Shown piece by piece: positions 1 through 8,700 of a stretch of 22,247 nucleotides of DNA. The DNA is from Chara braunii (Eukaryota; Streptophyta; Charophyceae; Charales; Characeae): NCBI GenBank assembly GCA_003427395.1, contig BFEA01000328.1, positions 280,909 through 303,155 on the forward strand. The letters are read 5' to 3'. Below the pieces are notes generated by a model that did no database searches, was not told where the DNA came from, and was given only the letters and a program-made list of their open reading frames with translations. Numbering within the stretch: position 1 is the stretch's first letter; each line of letters starts with the position of its first letter. Position numbers and translations under genes: made by a program.

Positions 1-60
1 GTCTATTGGTGGGGAGCATCACCTGCTGGAAAACGGGTCCAGCGTCCCTGATACAGTATA
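1..60 (-). repeat. Partial SINE-like repeat, family R1 (copy 1)
   Basis: Bases 2-49 match bases 11710-11757 with only two differences in 48. At 11617-11640 the second copy is bordered by a T-rich run, so in both places the element reads on the minus strand, with its poly(A) end to the left. Here that end lies outside the window. The segment contains the core GGGTCCAGCGTCCCT (35-49). No tRNA-like A and B boxes were recognised, so SINE is an inference from the tail and size; it could be the 3' end of a longer LINE. Confidence 0.6.
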
Positions 61-147
61 AAACAGTGTGATCCAGAGAAAGATACACGGATGATGACTA
101 GAAGATGCCTGCCAGCATTGATACTCTGGAGACCAGAGGATTGACGG

Positions 148-330
148 CCCAGTGCCCAAGGCTGATATCATCAACAAGGAATGTTTTGAGGCCGGGGTCC
201 TCACAGTCCACCCGGAGTAACTGAAACTGAAAGCTGCTGAGAACCGGGCTCAGCGTCCCTCATGTGTTGATAAAAATGATCATGATACTACTGGTAATGA
301 TTATGAATTTATAAAAGACTATGTCAGCTA
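148..330 (-). repeat. Retroelement repeat, family R2 (copy 1)
   Basis: Bases about 149-262 align with 5762-5875, the 3' part of the 397 bp retroelement inserted in LINE-A. The match includes the shared blocks CCCAGTGCCCAAGGCTGAT and GAGGCCGGGGTCCTCACAGT. Downstream, the GAT-rich stretch 265-315 looks like a decayed version of the (GAT)n tract of the other copy, and both then reach GAATTT. No tail or target duplication is visible here, so this is an older copy. Bases 331-440 show nothing recognisable. Confidence 0.65.
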
Positions 331-472
331 TTCTAGACTCCTCAACCTAAGATAACTCCTAGCCATCCTTGCACCGGGGTATACTTACTCAAGAGCAGTA
401 CCAACCAGACCAACATCACCCATAGCTGATCTCTTCTCGCCACTAAGTAGCCCCCCCCAGTTCACCACTGAA

Positions 473-1530
473 TTGCCTTCCTCCCTCGGCAAAACCCAGA
501 TCTCTCTACAAGACCTCATACTCCTGCAAATTGCAGGTTACAGGGCAACACCCCAGCTCCGGCCAGCGTCGTTCTGGCATTGGCAAAACAGGGGCACAGA
601 ACAGAACAGCTCTGTGGATGTCGATCCGAGTGTGACCTTCTCTGAACTCCTATACCCCGGATATAAGTAACAACTAAGGGTTACCTAAGATCCAGAACCA
701 AAAAAATCTTGTATGACGTAATTGGAATGAAGCACGGAAGTCAACCGCCGAAGGCCTAACAAATGCTTCACAACCTCAAGCTCCCTAAACAACCCTTCCA
801 AAGTTCTTCAAGATTATCTCACTCTCTGCCACGACACAACTCACCCCAGCTCCGGCCAGCGTCGTCCCAGCAGCAAACCTTGGTTGTCCCGTAAGATGCC
901 CACCCCAAAGCATCCCCAGACACTCTACCAGGCCTCAAGCTCCTGCATCAACAGGTCACAGGGCAATGCCCCAGCACCGGCCAGCGTCGTTCTAGCATCG
1001 AATAACCGCGGCTCACTTAGTATGGCAACACCCAAAGAACCTAGGAAGCCTTGATAGAAGTTTTGGAATCGTAAACATTCATAGGTCCCCCCCGACGGTC
1101 ATAAACTTTCAAAGTTCACTTCTTAAACCAGGATTAAAATTCAGGAAGGGGTTCAAAACTGAACTAAAATGCCAACCATCCTCTAAGCCCCCCTTCAACC
1201 AAAGGACCGTCAGTCTCAGTTTTCAGTCCTCGTACCAGAACACACATGATCTCATACCCCTCTCTGCTAGGGTAACAGGGCACCACAACCCTCCCCAGTA
1301 CCGACCATCCTAGTTCTGACGGATAGGAAGTGCCTTCCTCCCTCGACAATTCCTTAATCGACAAACCCCCAAAAACAGGTTACAAGGTCCAAGCCCCAGC
1401 GCCGACTACGTTGGACGATCTGGTCATGCCTTCCACCCTCGGCATAACTCCATGAGCCTCAAGCTCCCCCTGGGTCACAGAGCCAAAGCTCCAGCACCGG
1501 CCCATGTCATCCCAGCCTCGTCCTCCTGAC
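473..1530. repeat. Decayed tandem array, unit about 100 bp
   Basis: A motif close to CCCAGCNCCGGCCAGCGTCG recurs with CAGC or its variant at 554, 847, 972, 1296, 1397 and 1492. The spacings are 293, 125, 324, 101 and 95, near one or three times 100 bp. Other blocks recur too: GCCTTCCTCCCTCGGCA (about 475, with degraded forms near 1331 and 1429), CCTCAAGCTCC (771, 932, 1457) and GGTTACAGGGCA or GGTCACAGGGCA before the core (535, 954). This suggests an old satellite or minisatellite eroded by point mutation and indels. No coding potential was seen; the short ORFs here have no family features. Confidence 0.55.
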
Positions 1531-1863
1531 CTACTCACCTAAGCCAACCAACTTCCTCTGTTTGAAAGTCCCCTCTTCTCCTTCCATCTTCCCCTTTTAG
1601 TTCCCCCCCCCCTTCCTCTTAAGTCTAGCAAAGCCAATCGCCTAATCTAAATCGCAGATCGTAAATCTGTCTGAGGAAAGGTGCTGGTTACGCCTACCTC
1701 CTTCAACCTATCCAACCTTACTCCGGTAAGACTTACTACAGTGGAGCCACCATCTCCCCTGCTGCTGTACCCTATTTCCTCTCTGTAGTTAGCCCCCTTC
1801 CTGCAGAGCACGTCCTTTCCCCCCAGCAAACCGTCCAAACCCCCGCACCCAGCACCCTCCTTG
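1531..1863. other. No gene seen (pyrimidine-rich stretch)
   Basis: C- and T-rich sequence with short homopolymers such as the C run at 1605-1612. I see no convincing ORF, RNA gene or repeat. Confidence 0.5.
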
Positions 1864-2018
1864 CGGGAAATCCAAGGAATATCAAGAGCAAAAAGGTGGT
1901 TGTGATCGTAGTCTAGGTGGTAATAAGAAACTTAGAACTTCTTTTGAGACCTAAAATTTTACGGGAAATCCAAGGAATATCAAGAGCAAGAACGTGTTTG
2001 TGATCGTAGTCTAGGTCG
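1864..2018. repeat. Direct duplication, period 98 bp
   Basis: A 57 bp block at 1864-1920 is repeated at 1962-2018 with about four mismatches. Both copies start CGGGAAATCCAAGGAATATC and run to GTGATCGTAGTCTAGGT. Between them lies an AT-rich spacer of about 41 bp, and a similar AT-rich sequence (AATTTTAAGAATTTTAAGAA) follows the second copy. This is a tandem unit of 98 bp present about one and a half times. Confidence 0.8.
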
Positions 2019-2214
2019 ACTTGAAATTTTAAGAATTTTAAGAATGAGGTTGAGATTAAGAAAAATACTAGGATATTTGAAAATTGGAATAAGGAGAATC
2101 AAGCATCAAGAAAACAATTCTGATTGTACTTTGAGCATTGTTAGAGTTTTTGTAAGAATTATAAGAATCTTTTGTGAACCATTATTGCAAAGAAGTGAAT
2201 GGACGTGAATAGAA

Positions 2215-2403
2215 GTGAATAGAAAATTCGCTGAACTCGCAGAGGATCCCTTTGAATACATCAAAATCGAATATCTAGACGCCCACAAGAAGGCAGGCAA
2301 TCAAAAGAAAAATCGCTTCAAGAGTCCAGAAAATCATCCGACCGCTAGAATTACTAAAATCCCCTTGGATGATTGCCATAAGCAAAAGATCCGGGAAACA
2401 TAG
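2215..2403 (+). CDS. Unrecognised 62-residue ORF, possible exon or gene fragment
   Basis: Starts at ATG 2215 and stops at TAG 2401. The product is hydrophilic, lysine- and asparagine-rich and evenly composed, unlike the low-complexity ORFs around it. A KKNRF...RI pattern near residues 31-46 recalls the start of tyrosine-phosphatase domains, but the match is short and the catalytic part is not present nearby, so I assign no function. It could be a captured exon, a repeat fragment or chance. Upstream the DNA is AT-rich with repeated GTGAATAGAA; there is no TATA box or tail I can trust. Bases 2404-2700 show nothing else. Confidence 0.2.
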   Translation: MNRKFAELAEDPFEYIKIEYLDAHKKAGNQKKNRFKSPENHPTARITKIPLDDCHKQKIRET

Positions 2404-2699
2404 AAGAGAAAAACCCAGATCTGTTATCCATAGGGTTTCCACAGAATCCCCGAAGCTATTGGCCAGCTGTTGATCATCCAGTGGCAAAATTCCAAGATCA
2501 TGCACGATGACCAACTAGAGATCACCTGTCAAAATCAGACAGAATCAAACAACATCAGACAGAACCACCAGATCCTACCCGATAATCGGCTAACACTTTA
2601 TTCGCAGTTATTTATAAGGAACTACCGTATTAAGGGATATCAAGGTTGAGGCATTTTGAGATTACCCTAACGTCATGTCCTCGTGTGAAACTGCAAAGT

Positions 2700-2880
2700 C
2701 GGCGATGGTTCTCTTAGTTGGGAAAAAAAAAGATATAGAGAAGATTAGCATGGCCCGTTCACGACAACCTATCTATTTTTGTGTCCTTCGGGACATCCTA
2801 TCAAATTGGGATGATACAGAGAAGATTAGCATGGCCCCTTCGGGACATCCTATCATGTTTGTGTTCTTCGGGGGCCACGT
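2700..2880 (+). pseudogene. Tandem array of U6 snRNA 5'-half sequences
   Basis: U6 snRNA is the catalytic RNA of the spliceosome. Bases 2783-2838 reproduce its 5' half: the CCTTCGGG stem-loop, ACATCC, and the ACAGAGA box followed by GATTAGCATGGCCCC. The same part (GATATAGAGAAGATTAGCAT) is at 2732-2756, 81 bp earlier, and another U6 start (TTCGGGACATCCTATCA) is fused directly after GGCCCC at 2839-2855. A further CTTCGGG is at 2867. The 3' half of U6 (from TGCGCAAGG) never appears, and no Pol III terminator or clear upstream element is seen. It is therefore a head-to-tail pseudogene array, not a working gene. Confidence 0.8.
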
Positions 2881-2885
2881 GTTGA

Positions 2886-2901
2886 GTTGAGCTAGCTCAA
2901 C
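2886..2901. repeat. Perfect 16 bp palindrome
   Basis: GTTGAGCTAGCTCAAC is self-complementary over all 16 bases and directly follows the U6-derived array. Related inverted motifs occur at 3291-3335 and 11485-11506. Bases 2902-3290 hold T-rich tracts and no gene that I can support. Confidence 0.85.
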
Positions 2902-3290
2902 AGTGTGACAACTTTTCAAGCATTTTTTAATTCATTGGAAATGAAGAAAGCTATTTTTTAATGTCCCCGCGTTCTTTTTTTATTGTTTTTTTTTTGCTCA
3001 TTTTTTTCTCTTTTCTCCTCATGCCCGGTGCCGGAATTCACGCACACATGACGACGCAGGAGGGTCACAATCAGGAAAACAGGACAGCATGAGAAAAAAA
3101 ACTTCCTCTTGAATGCACCTATCCATTAAACGGGGCCAAATTCAACAACTCGTGTGAAAGTACTACCTGTTGGCTGGATGACCGCCTCATTGCTCCGTTT
3201 GCAGAATCGGGCTTCGGACGATACGGTACTATGATACGTCAAAAGTCAGGCTCATTATGTCAATAAAAGTTATCTTTCCGTGAGAATCGT

Positions 3291-3335
3291 CGTTGAGCTG
3301 GCTACCAAGAGAAAAAAATGAGAGCTAGCTCAACG
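3291..3335. repeat. Inverted repeat, 13 bp arms
   Basis: CGTTGAGCTGGCT (3291-3303) pairs with AGCTAGCTCAACG (3323-3335) with one mismatch, around a 19-base A-rich loop. It belongs to the same GTTGAG/CTCAAC motif family as 2886-2901 and 11485-11506 and may mark an end of an unidentified element. Confidence 0.65.
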
Positions 3336-3356
3336 GAAAGGCGCTCGGGTAAGGGG

Positions 3357-3428
3357 GTGTTGCTCTTATCAGCACCTCTTGCATTCACTCGGGTTGTTTC
3401 TTTCAAAAAAAAAATAAAAAAAATCGGG
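3357..3428 (+). repeat. SINE-like repeat, family R1, 3' tail fragment
   Basis: Reads TGCTCTTATCAGCACC, then CGGGTTGTTT, then an A-rich tail (3407-3421). The reverse complement of 11622-11690 has the same order: TGCTCTTATCAGCAC, CGATCGGGTTGTTTG, then A-rich sequence. It is therefore a plus-strand copy of the tail end of R1, severely 5'-truncated. Confidence 0.5.
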
Positions 3429-3512
3429 GTGTTCTATTTGAGAAAAAAACATTTTATTCTGGTTTCCAATAATAAAAAAAACAAGAAAAGAAAATTAAAT
3501 TTTCTTGCATAG

Positions 3513-3680
3513 AAGCGCTCCTGGTGTGGCGTGGGGGGCGCCGGTTCACGGCGCAAAATAGCGCTCGGTTCCGCCGCCGCCGGCAGCCAGCCGGCCTAGC
3601 CGCCTACGCCCAGCAATCTTGTTGACGCGCAGATTTACGTTTCACAATGGTTTCAGTGATGTCTGACCATGCTTGAATAG
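3513..3680. other. GC-rich stretch, possible 5' flank or UTR of LINE-A
   Basis: After AT-rich DNA (3429-3512), composition changes sharply to GC-rich (3521-3612). It has a GCGCCG/CGGCGC hairpin at 3538-3554 and CCGCCGCCGCCGG near 3570. It lies about 200 bases before ORF1 of LINE-A and could be its promoter region or target-site DNA. No core promoter motif is clear. Confidence 0.3.
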
Positions 3681-4535
3681 ATAGGCTAGCCCATCAAGCA
3701 CACCATATTCCATACACAATCTCAGTAAACGAATACACCATACCAGCTATCCATAACCAGACACCACGAACGGCGTACGACCAAGACGCCGCCCACTTGC
3801 GTTTCAGTGCGAACCTCCCGATGGAGGTGGAAGGCAATCAACCTCAAAAAGTCGACGGAACCACTACAAGACCCCACGTGGAAGACGTGGGCATGATAGG
3901 AGCGGAAGATGAAGCAGCAATTCCAAGAGCTCAGAATAACGTCGAGGAAGCGGCTGGGCCGCAGAATCGCTCGCCTCCACAAGCACAAACGAACTATTGG
4001 ACAGAAGAGGAAAGAGTTCGGGAGATGCTGGCAAAATGTTTCGACATCAGCATCCTCTCGGTAGGTTGGGACATAGGTGAACTCAAGGAGGAGGGAACGA
4101 AAACCCATTTCACGTTGAACCCATCATTGGATATGAGATCAAAGTGAAATGGTTAAAGGAGCGAACCGTTACGGTGATTTTTCAGGAGCGGTCCAAGAAT
4201 CTGCCGAAGAAGATCAAGGAGGATGTCATTCGTGCATACGAAAATATATGGATGGGGGAGGGGAGGTTTGACCCTTCGGTTACGAGAGGGCGCGTTAGCA
4301 TAGAATCTAGTAACATGCTCTTTTATATCGTGAAGGATGTCAGGGTAGTGGGATGGATGTTGCAAGAAGGCGACGTTCGGGTATCCTTGCGTGGGCGCTG
4401 GGATAACATAGCCTTCAAGCCATGACTGACCAAAAAGGAGATTCAAGACATGCGGAGAGAGGCTGAGAAGACGTACTTCTGGATCAGAATAATGGACGTA
4501 CCGATCGATGCCTATTGCTACCTCGAGTCAATGGT

Positions 4536-4628
4536 GGAATCCTCTATCGGTCAAGTCCTGAAGACCTACCCTTCGGACTCGATGGAATCCTCTATGATCG
4601 GTCAAGTCCTGAAAACCTACCCTTCGGA
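4536..4628 (+). repeat. In-frame tandem duplication inside ORF1 (period 48)
   Basis: Copy 1 (4536-4577) and copy 2 (4584-4628) share GGAATCCTCTAT and GGTCAAGTCCTGAA to CCTACCCTTCGGA. Copy 2 has three extra bases (ATG). The result is a repeated IGQVLKTYPS peptide, so the frame is kept. Confidence 0.9.
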
Positions 4629-4773
4629 GAAGGATGCTAGAACGCCTCAGTTAATTAATGTGAGAATGGACCTGACATTGGAGGCGCTCTCGAGATGGAA
4701 GGAATCGATCTCCTTCACTACCTTCCAGGGGAAGCTGATCGAGTTAAAAGTGGCCAATGCCCATACACCGTGG

Positions 4774-4815
4774 TGCAGCAGGTGTAGAAAGTACTTCCAC
4801 TTGGCAGACCAGTGT
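4774..4815 (+). other. CCHC zinc knuckle of LINE-A ORF1
   Basis: Encodes CSRCRKYFHLADQC, that is C-x2-C-x4-H-x4-C, the spacing of retroelement nucleic-acid-binding knuckles. The usual glycine before the histidine is replaced by phenylalanine. Confidence 0.85.
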
Positions 4816-5715
4816 ACGCGTCAGCAGGGAAGGTGAGCCCCAAGCCCAACGTCAAGCACCTCGTCAAGCACCAACAACAGCCATCACCTCAGCTCTCATC
4901 ACCCAAGCTCCCACGAAAGGCCAAGTCAAGGACGTCAACCTTCGGAGGGTCGAGCACCATTGGCAAAATAGTCAGAGCACTCGAAGTCATCAAGGAATCG
5001 TTCGAAACAACCAACGTACTCAGGCGTACTGGCCCTTCCGGCACAGTCCCCATGGGTTCGCAACAGTTGGGTGGTCCCTATATGAATTTTAGGGACAACC
5101 CCTCTTTCTCACCATATCAAGAAGACACCACGGGAGCTCAATACGCTCAGAACGCGACTGCCTCAAACAGTCGATTGCAGCAGCGGTACATGGAACAGCT
5201 CGGCCGACACGGCCCGACAGATCTCTGATGCAGTGGGCCCATCTGGTGCCATCCAGCGGACAAGGACGGATACAACTCCAACGAAGCAGCGAAGGAAAAT
5301 TGGTGTGAACGAGGATGCAGTCCGTATCGAGGAAGATGTGGATGGAGAGCATTCCACAACTTCCCTATCCAAATCAGAGGAACTGAGAAGGAAGGAACAA
5401 GGTCTGTCAGCGATGAAGTGAAACCGAAGACAGTCCACCAAGGTAGGTGACCGAGACTGGGAGAAGCATCTCCTTCCGCTTCTATTTGTGGCCACGGTTG
5501 AAGGGACTTTCACCCTCGCATGGTCAACGGAACCGGGCGTAACCATCCTTCCGTCCCAACCGATCACTAACCCACCAATGCCAATGGATATTGTGATCTA
5601 CGAAAGCGACATCGTGGTAAGAAATATCCCAGACATCCCTACTCCTCGCTTCTTTGTAGAGAATTCGGGCCGCAAAATTAAATTATTTGCACCACTGTTG
5701 GACGCTAGGATAACA

Positions 5716-5720
5716 CAAGA

Positions 5721-5754
<34 letters not shown>

Positions 5755-5876
5755 GAAAAAACGGACCCAGTGCCCAAGGCTGATATTACCAATAAGAAGA
5801 TTGAGGCCGGGGTCCTCACAGTCTACCCGGAGTGACCAAACNGAACATNCTGAGAACCGGGCTCAGCGCCCCTCAT

Positions 5877-5913
<37 letters not shown>

Positions 5914-6134
5914 CGATGATGAATTTCTGTTGATTCTATGTAAACTGTGAGATAATAATACTAATGATGATGATGATGATGATGATCTTCGACTGGAAAG
6001 CAGTATTGGGCATGAGGTTGCCCATCACAGCATGGTGGACAAACCCCATGCCTGATGCTCATTTCTGATAATCGTCAGGGACGACCCCAAACATGTTTCT
6101 TTTTTTTTTTCCCGGAACCGGTCCAAGATGCCCT
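5716..6134 (-). mobile_element. 397 bp antisense retroelement (family R2, copy 2) with 11 bp target duplication
   Basis: CAAGATGCCCT occurs at 5716-5726 and again at 6124-6134. Between them, 5727-6123 starts with a T run on the plus strand (poly(A) on minus), so it was inserted in antisense by reverse transcription. Joining the flanks keeps ORF1 in frame (408 bases = 136 codons). Its 3' part is homologous to 149-262, and it contains two (GAT)n tracts and two ambiguous bases (5842, 5849). Its 5' end (right) has an A10-type run near 6103-6112. No ORF is seen, so it is a non-autonomous element or a truncated LINE. No convincing Pol III A or B box was recognised. Confidence 0.85.
5877..5988. repeat. 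(GAT)n microsatellites
   Basis: Near-perfect trinucleotide runs at about 5877-5922 and 5963-5986, separated by AT-rich sequence, inside the R2 retroelement. The copy at 265-315 has only a degraded version. Confidence 0.95.
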
Positions 6135-6403
6135 GCTGCGATTAGTTGGTCAAGGTCTCACCGTCTTCCCAGTGGAATGGTTTGTCCTTTTGGACCACCC
6201 GGAATTATCCAAGCTTAAGTTACTCAGTGATGTTGATGTTGGATGCTTAGGTAAACTATCCCAGAAAATCCCGAAGATGAGGGCACTTCATACCCCCCTC
6301 TTCCAGTCCTATCTCACGCAGAAATGGGAAACGGACCCTTCACAGTCGGGCTCTTCAATTCCCTTCATCCGCATCCAATCACGGCACCAGCAATTTAGTG
6401 TTC

Positions 6404-7165
6404 ATGCTCCAAACTAAAGTTGCATTGTGGAACATTCGGGGCCTGGGGGACACGGGGGCTGAAATAAGAGAACGAAACTGAAGTCATGGGTACATGCGGA
6501 AGGAATCTCTATCCTCTGCATGCAGAAAACCAAACTGGACCAGGAGAAGGTTTTGTCCTTAGGTGCATGGTGGGATGGCCCGCAAGTATGGGCACCAGTG
6601 GTAGAATCTAGGGGCGGGGTTGTCATTTTGATCCACACGAATCTAGATGCTGTTATTCTTGATCATGATTTTGATCAACAGGGTAGATGGGCGTGGATGA
6701 AATTCTCAACAGCAGGCAAAGGAATGGGCAGTTGCATCTATTTCTGCACCTACAGTTAGATCGGAACGAAGAGAATTCCTTCAACTGCTAATTGATAACT
6801 TACCTGATGTGGATGACATAATCATGGGAGGGGATTGGAAGTGTTTGGAACCTCTCATTGAACGATGTAAACCCTCTTTTCCACCTGTAGAAAGCAGGAA
6901 GGGACCTAGATGCACTTATCGATCTGGTGACGGAACTGGACCTTACCGACCCCTTTAGACTGATTAACCCAGAGGATCCAGGATATACGTGGTATTCCTC
7001 ATAGTTGCTATCGGGCAGGAGAGTAGCCCCCCGCAAGATAGATTTTTTTCTGACCAGCAGAAAATTCTTGGAAAACACTGTCAGTGTGTCCACACAACCG
7101 CACCCGATATCCGATCACAGTCCAATCGTGTTGACTTTCATTGGGGTGAAGCTCCTTAAAGAGGT
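6404..7165 (+). pseudogene. LINE-A ORF2, APE-type endonuclease domain, broken
   Basis: This domain nicks target DNA to prime reverse transcription. ATG 6404 lies inside the end of ORF1. WNIRGLG (about 6432-6452) is the first motif. A frameshift near 6470 leads to the CMQKTKL motif, where the catalytic glutamate (QETK) has become lysine at codon 6526-6528. A frameshift near 6745 precedes GGDWK (GDFN in active enzymes; Asn lost). Then come GYTWYS (with a stop just after, 7001-7003), RKIDFFL and SDHSPI (7110-7127), which keeps the catalytic Asp-His pair. With the glutamate lost, the enzyme would be dead even without frameshifts. Confidence 0.8.
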
Positions 7166-8700
7166 AAGGATACTTTCAGATTAAGCAGTGAGATCTTGAA
7201 GGAACAAGGAATCCGTGACTGGGTGAGTGCTCAACTAAAAAAGTGGACAGAAAAGAAACAACAGTTCGACACGGAAAGCGTGTGGTGGGATGCATGCATG
7301 TTCTTTATTTTGGACACACTCAGTGTTTTTCCCAGATCCTGGCTCTTCATGACAACAAGGAAGAAGCTAAGATAAAAAAGTTTATAGAGGATATCGAAGC
7401 GACAATCGCAACACTACCACAACGATCGATAGATGTCCACTGGTGGAGTATAGTGCACGCAAAGAGAATGCAGAAATGGGACGATTTACAAGACCAAAAG
7501 TCCAACAGATGGAAGAAAATTCTGACTATAAAAGGAATAACAGCAGGGGATCGCATGACCAAAACCTCATTTCAGAGACTGTTACCTCGTTACTACCATC
7601 AAGAGATGAAATCCCTCGAGCACCCCTTTGACGAGAGAGCCCCGGTTGCAACCAATTCAGTGGTCATGTACACATATGCAAAAGCATATTTTGGAGATAT
7701 ACTTACATCCCGACGGAGTTCGACGGAATTAGACTTAGGACAACAATATAAAACGAACATGTGGGATGTAATGGAAACAAAGCTCACTGTACCTCGTCGC
7801 TTAGATTTGGACCGACCCCTCTCTGAGGTCGAAGTGAAACTGACATTAAAATCGATGGCCAAGGGCAAAGCCCCGGACTCTGATGGATTAACAGTGAAAT
7901 TTTTCGATCAATTCTGGCCGGATTGTGCATATGCCTTGCTAAACATGTACAATAATATATTAACGGGCGGAGAACTAACACCAAGCATGTGTTATGGCAT
8001 TATCACATTACTGTACAAAAAGGGAGATCGGGATGACAATCGGAACTAGAGCCCAATCTCCAGACTAAACGTCTCTTATAAGATCCTTGCAAAATCTCTA
8101 GTCAGACACCTTCCTAGACACCTACCCGATTTGGTTGTTTGAACTTGCTTCCAATCGGACAACTTTCGTACAGGGTCGTTTTCTATAATTGTGAATATAG
8201 TAACGACAATAGAAACTCTGGAAATCGTGGACAAGAAAGAGAGGTTCCTAACCGTTCTACTGTTGGAATTGGAGAAAGCATACGATATAGTTAACTGGAG
8301 TTTCGTTCTCACCACTTTGAGGAAAATGGGCTTTGGTGAAGTGTTCTGTAGATGGGTGGTAGTGTTGTACACCCACTCCACAGCGGCGGTGATGGTCAAT
8401 GGTTTTTAATCCGATCCCTTCCCGCTGACCCGCTCGCTGCGTCAAGGTTATCCCTTAGCTCCCCTCCTATTTGTGATCCAATTAGAGGTATCCTATGCAA
8501 TATCAGGCGCTGACCAAAGATAGTGGGCCTAGCGCTCAAGAACAGTTAATGCAGAGCTAAAGCACTCGCAGATGATCTCTTTGTCATATGTGAGAATTCC
8601 CCAGCTGCGCTAAACGCCCTCAAGCTTCTTTTGGATGAGTATTCACTCTTCTCAGAAGCTGCAGTAATTTAAACTGGAAGAAGTCTGTTTACTTTCTTCC
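7165..8700 (+). pseudogene. LINE-A ORF2, linker and reverse transcriptase domain, broken
   Basis: The RT copies LINE RNA into DNA at the nick. The linker (FRLSSEILKEQ, about 7175) shifts frame near 7320. A long frame-1 stretch (7243-8049) then includes KGKAPDSDGL (about 7863), the first RT block, and ends at TAG 8047 where the family has Trp before RPIS. Motif A reads LLLELEKAYD at about 8257-8289, with Glu (8266-8268) at the catalytic Asp position. Next come a TAA at 8407, then RQGYP (8440-8454; Asp of RQGDP changed to Tyr), and, after another shift, ALADDLFVI (8562-8588), which keeps the catalytic Asp pair. No activity is expected. Confidence 0.8.

Larger units (their letters stand above)
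3821..6417 (+). pseudogene. LINE-A ORF1 (nucleic-acid-binding protein), broken
   Basis: ORF1 proteins coat the LINE RNA. The likely start is ATG 3821 (MEVEGNQPQ). Translation runs in frame 2 to about 4110 and shifts to frame 1 (GYEIKVKW region). It has an in-frame TGA at 4423-4425, shifts near 4830 to frame 3 up to 5228, then returns to frame 1 with a stop at 5419-5421. A weakly RRM/DUF4283-like region (about 4110-4500) precedes a zinc knuckle (4774-4815), and a hydrophilic tail follows. A 397 bp retroelement (5727-6123) interrupts the tail; sequence on both sides of it is in the same frame. The reading frame ends at TAA 6415, overlapping the ORF2 start by 14 bases. No known host protein is implied. 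Confidence 0.7.

Noticed and set aside
473-2018. CRISPR-like array
   Set aside because: Repeat copies are long, diverged and unevenly spaced, and the setting is a plant-type genome; no cas genes.
2700-2880. A functional U6 snRNA gene
   Set aside because: The 3' half and terminator are absent and no clear upstream promoter element is seen.
3541-3556. GGTTCACGGC as a tRNA-type B box
   Set aside because: Poor match to GGTTCRANNCC and no A box at a suitable distance upstream.
5089-5567. Overlapping minus-strand ORFs of 70-134 codons
   Set aside because: They are shadows of LINE-A ORF1 on the other strand and lack family features.
5488-5950. ORFs running through poly(T) and (GAT)n (poly-Phe, poly-Asp)
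   Set aside because: They are translations of simple repeats; the first part is only the LINE-A ORF1 tail read into the inserted element.
6010-6123. tRNA-derived head of the R2 retroelement
   Set aside because: On the minus strand, weak A-box and B-box lookalikes are too close together to be a Pol III promoter.
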